From CAUZIZ01 sp965218775 (GTDB lineage Bacteria; Acidobacteriota; UBA6911; RPQK01; JAJDTT01), in contig CBDCLS010000003.1 of NCBI GenBank assembly GCA_965218775.1, positions 1,116,001 through 1,180,000 on the forward strand: a stretch of 64,000 nucleotides of DNA, given 5' to 3'. Below are positions 52,647 to 61,659 of the stretch, piece after piece (positions within the stretch are counted from its first letter, which is position 1; every line of letters starts with the position of its first letter). Made by a program: the position numbers and the translations under genes. The notes under the pieces were generated by a model. That model did not search any database. It was not told the DNA's origin and saw nothing but the letters and a program-made list of their open reading frames with translations.

Positions 52647-53102
52647 AGTTACTGCCCCTCCTGGCTCTGGGAGGGAGATCGGCGGCAATGCGATCCCCAG
52701 TGGATCGAGACGCTGAACCGGGAGCAGCGGATCATCATGCGCCGCTTCCCGACGGCCCATGACCGAACCAATCCCCAGGCGGAGGATGTGCCCCTCTTTC
52801 TGGCTCGGGAGACGGGAACCGACTCTGACGCCGATGCCAACTTCCAGGTCCCTCTTCGGATCCGGAAACGCAAAACGATGCCAGAGAAGCTGGCGAGCTG
52901 ACTCTCCATCTGCTGGGGAGTGACGGAGTGCAGTTGTCAGACGACTTGCGCCGTGGTCTACGCTTCGTAGAACCAGGACTCAGGCACTAGATTCAGCCTA
53001 AGATCCTTCTGAGTCTCTCGCTCTCGTGGCGAGAGCCGAGTCCTCACCTTCACGATCCAGTCCCTGGCTCCCTCTTGACCAGAACCATCCAGGAGATCAG
53101 GA

Positions 53103-53867
53103 CTAAAGCCACTCGCCCCGTAGCTTGGCCTTGTGGACCAGCATGCGCATCTTGTCCTTGTCGGTTATGAATGGCTCGTACCTATCGAGGAATTCAGCGA
53201 GGCTTTCGTCCACTGTCGCTGTGCTCGTGTCGATGGTGAACTTGTTCTTGATCGACGACCGCTCGAACTCCTCTTCAAAGCGCTGGAGCACGTACTCCAA
53301 ATCCTTGTCCTGCACGAGGGCGTCCTCATGCGGACTCTCCTTCATACGACGGCGGATGACATCGGGCTCGGCCTTGACCAGGACGCTCACCGTGTGTGGC
53401 GCTATCTTGAGAATAGCCTCCTCGATATGGCCCACGTTCCGTACCCGGTCCGAGTACTGACCAGGACCGCCGTAGCCGTAGTACAGCGGCGCGTAGATCG
53501 CCTCGTCCACGTGCATGCCTATGATGTTGTGGTCGGGCATGTTGTGGTAGAAGGAGGGCCTGACGTGGTAGTCCATGTGGTAGCGCTGGAACATCTCCTT
53601 TAGCTGTGGCGAAAGCGCCTGGAACTGTTCCCTCTCCTCGCGAGACAGTCCGACCGTCGTAGGATCGGGTCCCTTCCCCGCGGCCCACTCTTCGTACAGT
53701 CGAGTTGTCCTGGCGAGGTCGTCCGCCGCGGGATGGTTGACGTGTGGAATCTTCCAGTGGTCGTGGAACCAGTGATGCCCGCCCATTACGCTCGCTGCCC
53801 ACTGGGATATGGACCAGCCCAGCGTCGTGGTGCCTACGTATTCACAGCCCGTCAATATCACGTGCAT
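53103..53867 (-). CDS. P-loop nucleotide-kinase-like protein
   Basis: 254 aa, ATG 53867 with AGGTAG about eight bases upstream. The N-terminus MHVILTGCEYVGTTTLGWSI is a modified Walker A (G-x4-G-T-T-T). WFHDHWKIPHVNHPAADDLA, MDYHVRPSFYHNMPDHNIIG, MHVDEAIYAPLYYGYGGPGQ (possible Walker B/DE) and TVSVLVKAEPDVIRRRMKES (LID-like Arg) resemble thymidylate-kinase-like enzymes. Family known to me only as conserved hypothetical proteins in environmental bacteria. Substrate unknown. No operon partners; the upstream region holds an ORF6N remnant. Confidence 0.7.
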   Translation of the reverse strand: MHVILTGCEYVGTTTLGWSISQWAASVMGGHHWFHDHWKIPHVNHPAADDLARTTRLYEEWAAGKGPDPTTVGLSREEREQFQALSPQLKEMFQRYHMDYHVRPSFYHNMPDHNIIGMHVDEAIYAPLYYGYGGPGQYSDRVRNVGHIEEAILKIAPHTVSVLVKAEPDVIRRRMKESPHEDALVQDKDLEYVLQRFEEEFERSSIKNKFTIDTSTATVDESLAEFLDRYEPFITDKDKMRMLVHKAKLRGEWL

Positions 53868-53949
53868 GGTCTACCTCCCTCGGCCTCTCCTTTTCGCCAC
53901 GGGGACGTATCCTACACCTGAGAGACGGCGAATACCGACGCCGCCTCGA

Positions 53950-54518
53950 GACACGCGTACTCGTCGAGGCCGCAAAACGGAATCTCGAACGCTTCCCCGA
54001 GGGCCTTGTGTTCCGGCTTTCCGAGGAGGGGTTCGAAGATTGGAGATCACAACCTGTGATGTCCAATCCCTCCCTCAAGACGGGGTTGCGCCGTCGGCCC
54101 TACACGTCCACTGAACATGGCGCCGTGATGCTCGCAAGCGTCCACCGAAGCGCGACAGCCATCCAGGTCAGTGTCCAGGTCGTGCGGGCCCTTGTGCAGC
54201 TACGAGAGGGCTAGCAAGGAGCTCGCTAAGAAGCTCGACGAGCTGGAGAGGAGAGTCTCCCGACACAGCCAACACATCAAGGTCGCCTTTGACGCCATCC
54301 GGAAACTGATGGCTCCAGAGAAGCCGCCACCCAGCCGGCGGATCGGCTTCCAGGCAGAGAAGGGCAAGTATCGGTCTCGAGAAACGAGGTGCCAGATCAT
54401 CTGGCACTTCGAACCAAACCGACAAAGAGCAGGATCAACTTCCCTGCTCCTTTTTGGTAGCCAGTCCCTAGAGCCCGGTAGCAAAACTTTGCTATTGCAG
54501 TCTGCAAGAGCAACCTGA
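53950..54518 (+). pseudogene. ORF6N-domain protein remnant
   Basis: LETRVLVEAAKRNLERFPEG, LVFRLSEEGFEDWRSQPVMS, NPSLKTGLRRRPYTSTEHGA and VMLASVHRSATAIQVSVQVV RALVQLRE is the ORF6N domain of phage-type DNA-binding proteins, minus its first roughly 30 residues. Near 54207 the frame shifts, and ASKELAKKLDELERRVSRHS, IRKLMAPEKPPPSRRIGF continues in another frame. No start codon fits. Confidence 0.75.
54427..54455 (+). terminator. Rho-independent terminator
   Basis: Stem gagcagg / cctgctc with an 8-9-base loop followed by CTTTTT. Sits after the ORF6N remnant. A second perfect palindrome gtgccagat-c-atctggcac lies about 30 bases upstream (54389-54407). Confidence 0.7.
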
Positions 54519-54639
54519 CTCCCACGGTCTCTCGGGGTCACGCCCGAGTAGTAGCCTTCACGTTTGAAACCCGTCTAACGGTGCGCCATGCTAGGCCCCG
54601 TAGGGTACCAAAACTCATCACATGCGTCCCGCAGTAGCT

Positions 54640-54790
54640 AATCAGGGGGACCGGTAGGTGTTGGCCCGTTTGATGTCGCGATGGACCAGTCCATGATGGT
54701 GGGCTTCGGTGAGAGAGCGACACACCTGCTCCAGGAAGAGGACGGCGCGCTCGGGCGACACGGGACCAAAACGCCGGACGAGCGAGTCCG
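54640..54790 (-). pseudogene. Serine/threonine protein kinase fragment
   Basis: DSLVRRFGPVSPERAVLFLE, QVCRSLTEAHHHGLVHRDIK, RANTYRSP on the minus strand: the central helix and the HRDxK catalytic loop of a PknB-type kinase, with Pro/Asn of KPxN altered to RAN-T. Both flanks are unrelated; only about 48 codons remain. Confidence 0.65.
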
Positions 54791-54900
54791 AACATCTGGG
54801 GCAAGGAGTAGCCGCGCTTGACCCCATCTTTTCCTGTGATAGCACAGATCTGACCGTACAAGCAGTGTCGGAGTAGATCGTCCCCTGAGCGGCCGCTGCC

Positions 54901-55047
54901 GCCTGAGGCTGTGTGAAAAGTCATTCATGATTTCGGATTTGAAATTTTGACTTCATAGGATCGCGTGTAAGCCACGATCTCCGTCGTAGGAAGGGTAAAG
55001 AGACCCCTAAATCAAAGAGGTTTTGGACTTTTCACACAGCCTCAGGC
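54901..55047. mobile_element. MITE-like element C (147 bp)
   Basis: Perfect 22-base terminal inverted repeats gcctgaggctgtgtgaaaag.. and its complement at 55026-55047. The interior is AT-rich without a gene. GGCTGTGTGAAAA-type ends are common among IS4/IS5/IS1182-group elements, so it is probably a deleted IS derivative. Confidence 0.8.
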
Positions 55048-55417
55048 CAAGAGCAGTCATTCCGCGCAGACCAAGCGGGCATGCGACCACGAAAAGCTTG
55101 TGGCTGAAAAGAATGGGTCGCCTTTTCGAGAAACAAGGACAAAGATGGCAGTTTCAAGCACACGACCAGCTTCGCAGCGAACGACATTCCGAGTGTCAGC
55201 GGGAAAGGCGGATTGAGTTCCGCCTATCCTTCCGATTTCTATATATGCCGTCCCCTGAGATTGCCCTTCCAGACCCAACGATCTAGTATTGCCTGGGTTG
55301 CGTAGGTTCCGCTGTAGCCTAAAGATGCATATTGAATACGCCACCCGATTTAGCATGGGCCGCCGAGGCGGATTCTGTCACCAGAGTTCTCCTCCCGCTT
55401 CTTGAGACGAGGACGGC
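55048..55417. other. Non-coding stretch upstream of the acylase gene
   Basis: No gene supported on either strand. It presumably holds the promoter of 55418-59788; no clear -35/-10 pair was identified. Confidence 0.35.
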
Positions 55418-58400
55418 ATGAGCTACAGGATTCTTTTCGCGTTAGCCACCGTTCTTGCCTTGGTTGGCGTCTTTTCCCCGGTTCGACCCCAAGAGCCCGT
55501 GCCGCCGTCCGCCACTGTGTACGAGAAGCTGGATGGGCTGGTGGCCACCGTTCGGGTGGTGCGGGATTCTGACGGAGTGCCCCATATTTTCGCCGAGAAC
55601 GATCACGACGCAGCATTCATGGTGGGATATCTTCATGCCCAAGACCGCTTGTTCTCAATGGACCGGTTTCGCCGATTCTTCAGCGGGACCTTGGCCGAGC
55701 TAGTGGGGGAGTCCGCATTGGAGGGAGACATTCAGATGCGTACCCTCGGTTTGAGACGATCGGGTGAGGCCTCGTGGGAAGCCTCCTCACCTGTCCTGAA
55801 GGATCTAATACAAGCTTATTCAGATGGGATCAATACCTCCCTGGACGATCCGAGTCGCCCTCTGCCTCCCGAATATGCCGTCCTGGAGCTGACGGACATC
55901 CCTCCCTGGACACCCATCGACACCCTGACGCTGGCCCAGGGGCTGGTGTTTGGGCGTTCCTTTACTTCGGACATTCCTCTGACCCTTGCCCTCGAGGCCC
56001 ATGAGGCTGCGGGAGAAGAGTTGGGATTCGATGGGACCGCACTGTTTTACCAAGATGTTTTTCGAGTTGCTCCCTTTGACACCACCCTATCGATCCCCCG
56101 TGCCTCTACCGATGCTGACGAGAGTTCCTCTCAATCGGGATCCAGGGTCTTTCCCGGGTCAAACCTGAGGCTTCATGATGCGATCAAACCCGAAACCCTG
56201 GAGCTGGCTCGACGTTACCGGGAAGCGGTGCGGAGAGTCCCCTGGCTGGATCGACTCTTCAGCGGGGACCGATCCGGCACCGGCAGCAACTGGTGGGTTA
56301 TCGGCGGAGATCATACGGAATCAGGCAACGTGATGCTGGCAAACGATCCCCACCTGAGCTTGGGGATTGGGAGTGGCTTTTACGAGACCCATTTTGTTGT
56401 CTCCGACGACCCTAATTTCGGTCCCATGAATGTCACTGGAGTCTCTTTTGCTGGGGCACCCTTCATCGTCCAGGGTTGCAACGAGCGGATCTGTTGGGGA
56501 AGCACCACCAATCCGCTGGATGTGACTGACACCTTCGAGGAAGAGCTGGTTGTCGATCTGATCCAGCAGATTCCGACCCACACGCTGTTTGAGGCCGAGA
56601 GGGAGCCCCTCGTCGTGATTCCCCAGACTTACCGAGTCAACCAAGTCGGCAACGGGACCCCGGATGATCTTGAGACGGCCAATGTGGGGAACCTCAGCGG
56701 CGGGCTGACCTTCCTGGTGCCCCGGCGCAATATGGGACCCATTGTCTCGGTAGACCTTTCCCAGTTCCCCAAGGTCACGGCACTCAGCGTTCAGTACTCG
56801 GGTTTCTCCGCAACCCGCGAGGGGGAAGCATTCTTTCGTTGGTCACGTGCACGCAATCTCGAGGATTTCAAGGAGGCACTCCCCTACCTCGACGTCACTT
56901 CCCAGAACTTGGCTTATGCTGATGTTGAGGGGAATATCGCCTATTTCACGGACAGCGAAATACCGCTGCGGGAGGACCTGCAGTCGGGCCAGGTGGATGG
57001 CTTGCCCCCGTTCTTCATCCGCAGCGGAAACCACCAGTTCCAGAACGAGTGGCTGCCACTGGAAAACCCACAGTTACATCAGGTCTTGAACTTCGAGCTG
57101 CTGCCTCTGGAAGAGATGCCTCAGCTCATCAATCCGGGCCAGGGCTACCTGCTTAACGCAAACAACGACCCGGTGGGAACGACCCTGGACAACGATCTCT
57201 TCAACCAAACGCGAAAAGGTGGCGGCATCTACTACCTGAACCTGGGCTACGCGAGTCTTCGTGCGGGGAGAACCAGACGCTTGATTGAGCAACAGCTAGC
57301 GGACGGGGGGAAGTTCTCGCTGGACGATATGATCCGCCTCCAGAGCGACAACCAGCTGCTCGATGCAGAGGTTTTCACGCCCCCTCTCTTGAGGGCTTTC
57401 GCCAACGCCCAGGACGAAGCAGCTCCTCCTCTTCTGGCAGCATTGGCAGCGGATGCGGGAGTGTCCGAGGCGATGGGACGATTCGCCAGTTGGAACTTCA
57501 CGACTCCCACGGGAATTCAGGAGGGCTACGACCCTGGAGATGAACCAGACAAGCTGCCCGAGCCCAGTCCCGAGGAAATTGGGAACAGTGTTGCTGCAAC
57601 TATCTACAGTGTCTGGAGAGGGCAGATCGTCCAGAACGTATTGGATGCCACTTTAGAACGGTTGGGACTCGGTGAATTCCATCCGGACAGCGAGCGCTCA
57701 CTGTCGGCGCTGAGAAATCTGCTCGATCATTTTCCCACGAATCAGGGTGTCGGAGCCTCTGGAGTGAACTTCTTCCAAGTGGAGGGAATTGACTCACCAG
57801 AAAACGCCCGGGATTTCCTGATCTTGAAGAGCCTGGATGACGCCTTGGATCTCCTCGCCAGTGATTCCTTCGCTACCGCTTATGGAAGGTCAACCGACCA
57901 GGAGGATTATCGTTGGGGAAGGCTGCACCGCATCGTGATCGACCACCCCCTGGGTGATCCTTTCAATATTCCGGAAGCCGGCGGATTCTCCCATCTGTCG
58001 CCTGAGCTGCCGGGTTTGGCCCGTTCCGGCGGGTACGAGACGGTTGACACCGCAGCTCACGATGTACGAGCGGTTACCCCCACTGATTTCATGTACATCG
58101 TTGCTCCAGCGCGGCGCTTTGTGGCCGAACTGTCCCCCAGCGGAATCAAAGCTTTTCAGATCATTTCTGGAGGACAAAGTGGTGTGCCCGATACGCCCTT
58201 CTTTTCGAACCAGTTGGCCCGCTGGTTGACGAATCAATACCATCCGATGCGGATCGCTCCGGCCGATGTGGCAAGTGACGAACTCTCAGTTGAGGTCTTC
58301 ACTCCCAGGGTTTTCCGCTATTTTTTCCCGTTTTATCAGGGAGACAGCCGAAGCTTCACCGGCATCGCCATCAGTAGCTTGATCGAGTCCCTGATGAACC

Positions 58401-59788
58401 TCGAGTTCCTGGCCTTCAACATGTCCGGAAGCGAGACGCCTTTCCCCGACAATCCGCGTAGAACGGAACTTGAGGAGGGCCGGCAGTTGGCCCTCCTGGG
58501 ACACGAGCTCTTCGGTGTGCCGGCTTCGAGCGAACAGGCCGGCTGGATCGAGCTGCAGGCGACCCCCGTAGGCGCAGTCAATACTTTGGGTCCCATTCTC
58601 GGTACGTTCACTCAGTTTGGATCCTTCGACTTGAGTCGTCTCGACGGTTCCGTAGGCTTCACCGATCAGTCTCGAAGACTCATCCTGACTCGGGTCTTCC
58701 AAGGCTCCAATGCCTTCCGGGGAAGGTCGGCAACGACGCTCCTCAGCGTCGCCAATCCCAACGCCACGCCTGTCACGGTAGAACTCGCCTGCATCCCCAC
58801 GGGCCAGGGCCAATCTGCCCTGAGCGGAGTCTCTTCCCAGTCAGAGGTCCTCCTTCGGCGGACCTTGGAGATCCCGGGCAAGGGGTTCGTCTTCGGCTCA
58901 CTTCCTGAGATCCTCGAACAGGATCTGTCCGTTTCCGGCGGTTACGTCGAGCTGGGAGTGAGAGAAGGGCAAGGGGTGGTGGCCTTTGAGCTGGTTCGTC
59001 TCGACGACCAGGATACGGTGCTGGGCCTAAATGCCTCGTTCGCCTCCAGCGGCCCCGAACTCTTCTCCGCTCAACTGGCGAGTGGACCCGAGGTGTTCAC
59101 AAACGTCAAGTTCGTGAACACGAGCGACGAAGATCGAGAATTAACCATTAGTCCCATAGCAGAGGATGGCACCACTCTGGCGGACGCTGCCACGGTGAAC
59201 CTGGGGCCGGGCCAATCCTTTGAACAGGATGTGGCAGAGTTGTTTGGTTTCGGAGACGCCGATGGGGCCCTAGCATTGCCTGGCATTGGAAGTCCCATGG
59301 CAGGCGGGACGACCCAAGGGACAACGGTGGTTGGCTCCATGCGGGTCGAAGTCAGCGGTGGCGGAGTGGTTGGAGACGTAATCTTTGGCGATCCCGTTGA
59401 GCTTGGATATGCCGCCGCGCTTCCGCTGCAGACGACACCCTTCACCGAAGCCGTGTTTAGTCAGGTAGCGAATATGCTTGGGTTCTTCACCGGAATGGCC
59501 TTTTTCAACACGGGGATGCAGACAGCCGAAATCAGGATTCAGATTTTCTCTGCGGACGGCGTCCAATCCGGAGATGTTACGGTGTTGCTAGGACCTGGAA
59601 AACGGATCTCAAAACTGGTCTCAGAATTCGATCCAGCTACCGCAGGTCAGGCCCGAGGATTCATTCGGATTATCTCCAGCCAACCGCTGATCGCTCAGCA
59701 GTTGTTCGGGACCTCTGATCTGAGCTTGCTGTCGGCCACCCCGCCTACAATCGTTCAGACCCGAGGTGCGTTGGTATCAGCGATGTAG
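55418..59788 (+). CDS. Penicillin-acylase-family Ntn hydrolase with large C-terminal surface module
   Basis: 1456 aa, ATG 55418 (gagacgaggac upstream). Signal peptide to about residue 25. VRVVRDSDGVPHIFAENDHD, GYLHAQDRLFSMDRFRRFFS match the acylase alpha chain. GDRSGTGSNWWVIGGDHTES holds the autoprocessing Gly-Ser (nucleophile Ser about 289), followed by LANDPHLSL. YTDSEIPLR-like and SRARNLEDFKEALPYLDVTS mark the beta chain to about residue 960. From about 1000, ASDELSVEVFTPRVFRYFFP, then FTQFGSFDLSRLDGSVGFTD, LTRVFQGSNAFRG, VVAFELVRLD, GDVIFGDPVELGYAAALPLQ repeat the module of 23575-26325. Family members deacylate beta-lactams, homoserine lactones or acyl peptides. Confidence 0.85.
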   Translation: MSYRILFALATVLALVGVFSPVRPQEPVPPSATVYEKLDGLVATVRVVRDSDGVPHIFAENDHDAAFMVGYLHAQDRLFSMDRFRRFFSGTLAELVGESALEGDIQMRTLGLRRSGEASWEASSPVLKDLIQAYSDGINTSLDDPSRPLPPEYAVLELTDIPPWTPIDTLTLAQGLVFGRSFTSDIPLTLALEAHEAAGEELGFDGTALFYQDVFRVAPFDTTLSIPRASTDADESSSQSGSRVFPGSNLRLHDAIKPETLELARRYREAVRRVPWLDRLFSGDRSGTGSNWWVIGGDHTESGNVMLANDPHLSLGIGSGFYETHFVVSDDPNFGPMNVTGVSFAGAPFIVQGCNERICWGSTTNPLDVTDTFEEELVVDLIQQIPTHTLFEAEREPLVVIPQTYRVNQVGNGTPDDLETANVGNLSGGLTFLVPRRNMGPIVSVDLSQFPKVTALSVQYSGFSATREGEAFFRWSRARNLEDFKEALPYLDVTSQNLAYADVEGNIAYFTDSEIPLREDLQSGQVDGLPPFFIRSGNHQFQNEWLPLENPQLHQVLNFELLPLEEMPQLINPGQGYLLNANNDPVGTTLDNDLFNQTRKGGGIYYLNLGYASLRAGRTRRLIEQQLADGGKFSLDDMIRLQSDNQLLDAEVFTPPLLRAFANAQDEAAPPLLAALAADAGVSEAMGRFASWNFTTPTGIQEGYDPGDEPDKLPEPSPEEIGNSVAATIYSVWRGQIVQNVLDATLERLGLGEFHPDSERSLSALRNLLDHFPTNQGVGASGVNFFQVEGIDSPENARDFLILKSLDDALDLLASDSFATAYGRSTDQEDYRWGRLHRIVIDHPLGDPFNIPEAGGFSHLSPELPGLARSGGYETVDTAAHDVRAVTPTDFMYIVAPARRFVAELSPSGIKAFQIISGGQSGVPDTPFFSNQLARWLTNQYHPMRIAPADVASDELSVEVFTPRVFRYFFPFYQGDSRSFTGIAISSLIESLMNLEFLAFNMSGSETPFPDNPRRTELEEGRQLALLGHELFGVPASSEQAGWIELQATPVGAVNTLGPILGTFTQFGSFDLSRLDGSVGFTDQSRRLILTRVFQGSNAFRGRSATTLLSVANPNATPVTVELACIPTGQGQSALSGVSSQSEVLLRRTLEIPGKGFVFGSLPEILEQDLSVSGGYVELGVREGQGVVAFELVRLDDQDTVLGLNASFASSGPELFSAQLASGPEVFTNVKFVNTSDEDRELTISPIAEDGTTLADAATVNLGPGQSFEQDVAELFGFGDADGALALPGIGSPMAGGTTQGTTVVGSMRVEVSGGGVVGDVIFGDPVELGYAAALPLQTTPFTEAVFSQVANMLGFFTGMAFFNTGMQTAEIRIQIFSADGVQSGDVTVLLGPGKRISKLVSEFDPATAGQARGFIRIISSQPLIAQQLFGTSDLSLLSATPPTIVQTRGALVSAM

Positions 59789-59935
59789 CTACACGCTAAG
59801 CTAGTCAAATCAATCGATCTGACACAAAAAGGAACAAGGATTTCTACTCTGTCGTTCGTCTGGAATGGGGCTGGCCCAGAGAGAGAGGTCTAGTTGTAGC
59901 GTCTAACGAGAGGACCGGACCCTCGGCTCAGCATT

Positions 59936-60128
59936 CGGTGCTTCTTCAGGGAAGTGTTGTTGAGCGCGGAGTACTCCCCAGCAAGACTGCAGTGAGAAGG
60001 GCCTTTGGGCAGGAATATTCGTTGCTGCATACATGTTTGATCACAGAAAAGTCACAGGAAATCGAGGTAGAATCACACGTTGCGGGGCTCCCGGTGGAAT
60101 TCAACAACACTTCCCTGAAGAAGCACCG
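59936..60128. repeat. Paired REP-like palindromes in inverted arrangement
   Basis: cggtgcttcttcagggaagt.. (59936-59963) and its reverse complement acttccctgaagaagcaccg (60109-60128), 140 bases apart. Each half contains cttc-cct-gaag. Related single motifs occur near 8010-8030 and 22606-22632. REPIN-like arrangement; flanks in 59789-60154 hold no gene. Confidence 0.6.
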
Positions 60129-60154
60129 GAAAGTCATGGTCCGGGCAAGCGACG

Positions 60155-61210
60155 ATGAATAAGACCTTCAGACGGTTCGCTCGGTTCGCTTGCATCATTG
60201 GACTGTTCTGCGCGCTAAACGGTAGTCTCGTGCTGGCACAATCGAGTCCCGTACGAGTCGCGGATGTGATCGGTGGCCATGTTCACCCCGCTCTGTGTGT
60301 TGTTCCGAGCGGAGACGTCCTCGCCGTCTACAACAAGCAAGGTGGCGGCGGCAAGGAGCTGTTGCTGTGCCGGTCCTCCGACGGTGGAAAAACGTGGACT
60401 TCGCCCGTCACGATCCCTGTCATTAAAGATTGCTCGATCTACCCTGGATCGCTTACGACTCTCAGCGATGGACGTGTCGTGTTGCACTGGTCGTGCTATC
60501 AACGGGAGGGAGGAAAGCTGTGGAGGACGCCCCAGTTTTGCCTCAGTAATGACGAAGGTCGAACGTGGACCACGCCCAAGAATCTGCCGATCGATGACTT
60601 GACAAACTACAGTTGCCTACGACACCCCGTGGTTGAGTTGTCCGACGGCAGCTGGGTTTGCCCACTCTACGACCGGACCGTCGTCTACGCACCCGATTCG
60701 CATATCGCGAAGCCGTTTGGTGACGGCCGGAATCATGGAATGGTGCCGATCGTCAAGACTCAGCGGGGAACACTGATCAGCGGAGCCCCGGAAGCAAACG
60801 CAAAGGTACCTGTCGGCGTCCCGGGCACGATCGTACGGGGGTTGCGCTCAACGGATCATGGTCAGTCATGGGACGCCTTACACGCTTTTCCCTACTTCGG
60901 CGTAGCGGGTTACGACTTGACGGTCTTGAACAATGGTTGGGTTGTGCTGACGTCCATCGTTTACGGAGTCGGCCGCGATGGCGAGTGGTCGTACGAATTG
61001 ATTGTCTCTCGGGATGACGGTCGTAGTTGGGGTGTCGATTCCGGTGTCGAGATCTATAGTCCTGGACGTCGGATCTTGGGTCGCGGCTGGCCACGTACAG
61101 TGCAGATCGACAAGGAAACGTTGGGGACGCTGTTTTACGACCTAGACCCGGATCAGCCAGGCGGCCCGGGAGTGTATTTCGTCAGGACGCCGATTCGCGA
61201 ATTGCGTTAG
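60155..61210 (+). CDS. Secreted exo-alpha-sialidase-like BNR protein
   Basis: 351 aa, ATG 60155. Signal peptide RFARFACIIGLFCALNGSLV L with AxA-type end (VLAQ). Four Asp boxes: SSDGGKTW, SNDEGRTW, STDHGQSW, SRDDGRSW, spaced through a six-bladed propeller. GHVHPALCVVPSGDVLAVYN in blade 1, RHPVVELSDGSWVCPLYD and RNHGMVPIVKTQRGTLISGA resemble the catalytic-Arg and Glu regions. Likely acts on a terminal sugar (sialic acid or other ulosonic acid) or a related polysaccharide; not proven. Apparently monocistronic. Confidence 0.82.
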   Translation: MNKTFRRFARFACIIGLFCALNGSLVLAQSSPVRVADVIGGHVHPALCVVPSGDVLAVYNKQGGGGKELLLCRSSDGGKTWTSPVTIPVIKDCSIYPGSLTTLSDGRVVLHWSCYQREGGKLWRTPQFCLSNDEGRTWTTPKNLPIDDLTNYSCLRHPVVELSDGSWVCPLYDRTVVYAPDSHIAKPFGDGRNHGMVPIVKTQRGTLISGAPEANAKVPVGVPGTIVRGLRSTDHGQSWDALHAFPYFGVAGYDLTVLNNGWVVLTSIVYGVGRDGEWSYELIVSRDDGRSWGVDSGVEIYSPGRRILGRGWPRTVQIDKETLGTLFYDLDPDQPGGPGVYFVRTPIRELR

Positions 61211-61586
61211 CGCGGTGAAAGTCAAGGTGACGCTTGCGCGGAGGGTAGATTCAAACCCTTAGCGCCTGCGTTACTTATCACCGGAAGAGATTCCGAAGAA
61301 CAAGGCTCCGCCGTAAATCAGCTTGGAATCGCCGAGCTTCGGCGAGCTGCAAGCTGGCTTCGCCCTCCTCTCGGTGGCATCCAAAAGCCCAAGGGTGCCC
61401 TGATTTGAGTCGGGTCAGGAGTTCGAGGAAGCTGTCGCTGGCGCTTCGATCGGAAATAACGTAACCGATACCGTGATCACGAAAGGCGGTGGCAGAGGGA
61501 TAAAGCAAAGCTCGTTGGGTCCTCCCCCACCGGGATCGACACCGGCGCGATACGGGAGTCCTCCTCGATAGGAAAGCTCGTACCGA
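61211..61586. other. Stretch without a supported gene
   Basis: One minus-strand frame (61278-61508, SATAFRDHGIGYVISDRSAS, then DSFLELLTRL) could be a decayed C-terminus, but I cannot name it. It leads into repeat Q. Confidence 0.3.
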
Positions 61587-61659
61587 CCTGGGATCACACA
61601 GGCCTCCGCGGCCTCAGGGCCTAAGGCACCTGGCTATCTTGAGTGGGTTCGACGGCTAG
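61587..61659. repeat. Dispersed repeat Q, second copy, left half
   Basis: Matches 37054-37128 up to gacgg-ctag, where the ISNCY-like element is inserted. The right half continues at 63367-63454. Confidence 0.75.

Larger units (their letters stand above)
51701..52901 (+). pseudogene. Phytanoyl-CoA-dioxygenase-like (PhyH) gene split by IS200
   Basis: The first part (51701-52042) reads YAVFSTELPLRLCIGLWLTD, LPHAGMGNFIYMPGSHRNQD, VVPAGTMTVMHCGTWHRVDV and NKTDVIRKNIFVS: part of the Fe(II)/2-oxoglutarate-dependent core including the distal His (GTWHRV) and the Arg-containing strand. After the IS, from about 52647, SYCPSWLWEGDRRQCDPQWI, ETLNREQRIIMRRFPTAHDR, TNPQAEDVPLFLA and KRKTMPEKLAS finish the protein. 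The N-terminal roughly 100 residues with the HxD iron ligands are also missing. Both halves are in the natural order, proving the IS insertion. Confidence 0.8.

Noticed and set aside
55418..59788. Specific assignment as an antibiotic-degrading penicillin acylase
   Set aside because: Family fold is clear but substrate determinants cannot be read; acyl-homoserine-lactone or other amide substrates are equally possible.
61278..61508. 76-aa minus-strand gene
   Set aside because: No homology recognised, no ribosome site, adjacent to repeat DNA; may be a decayed C-terminus but not supportable.
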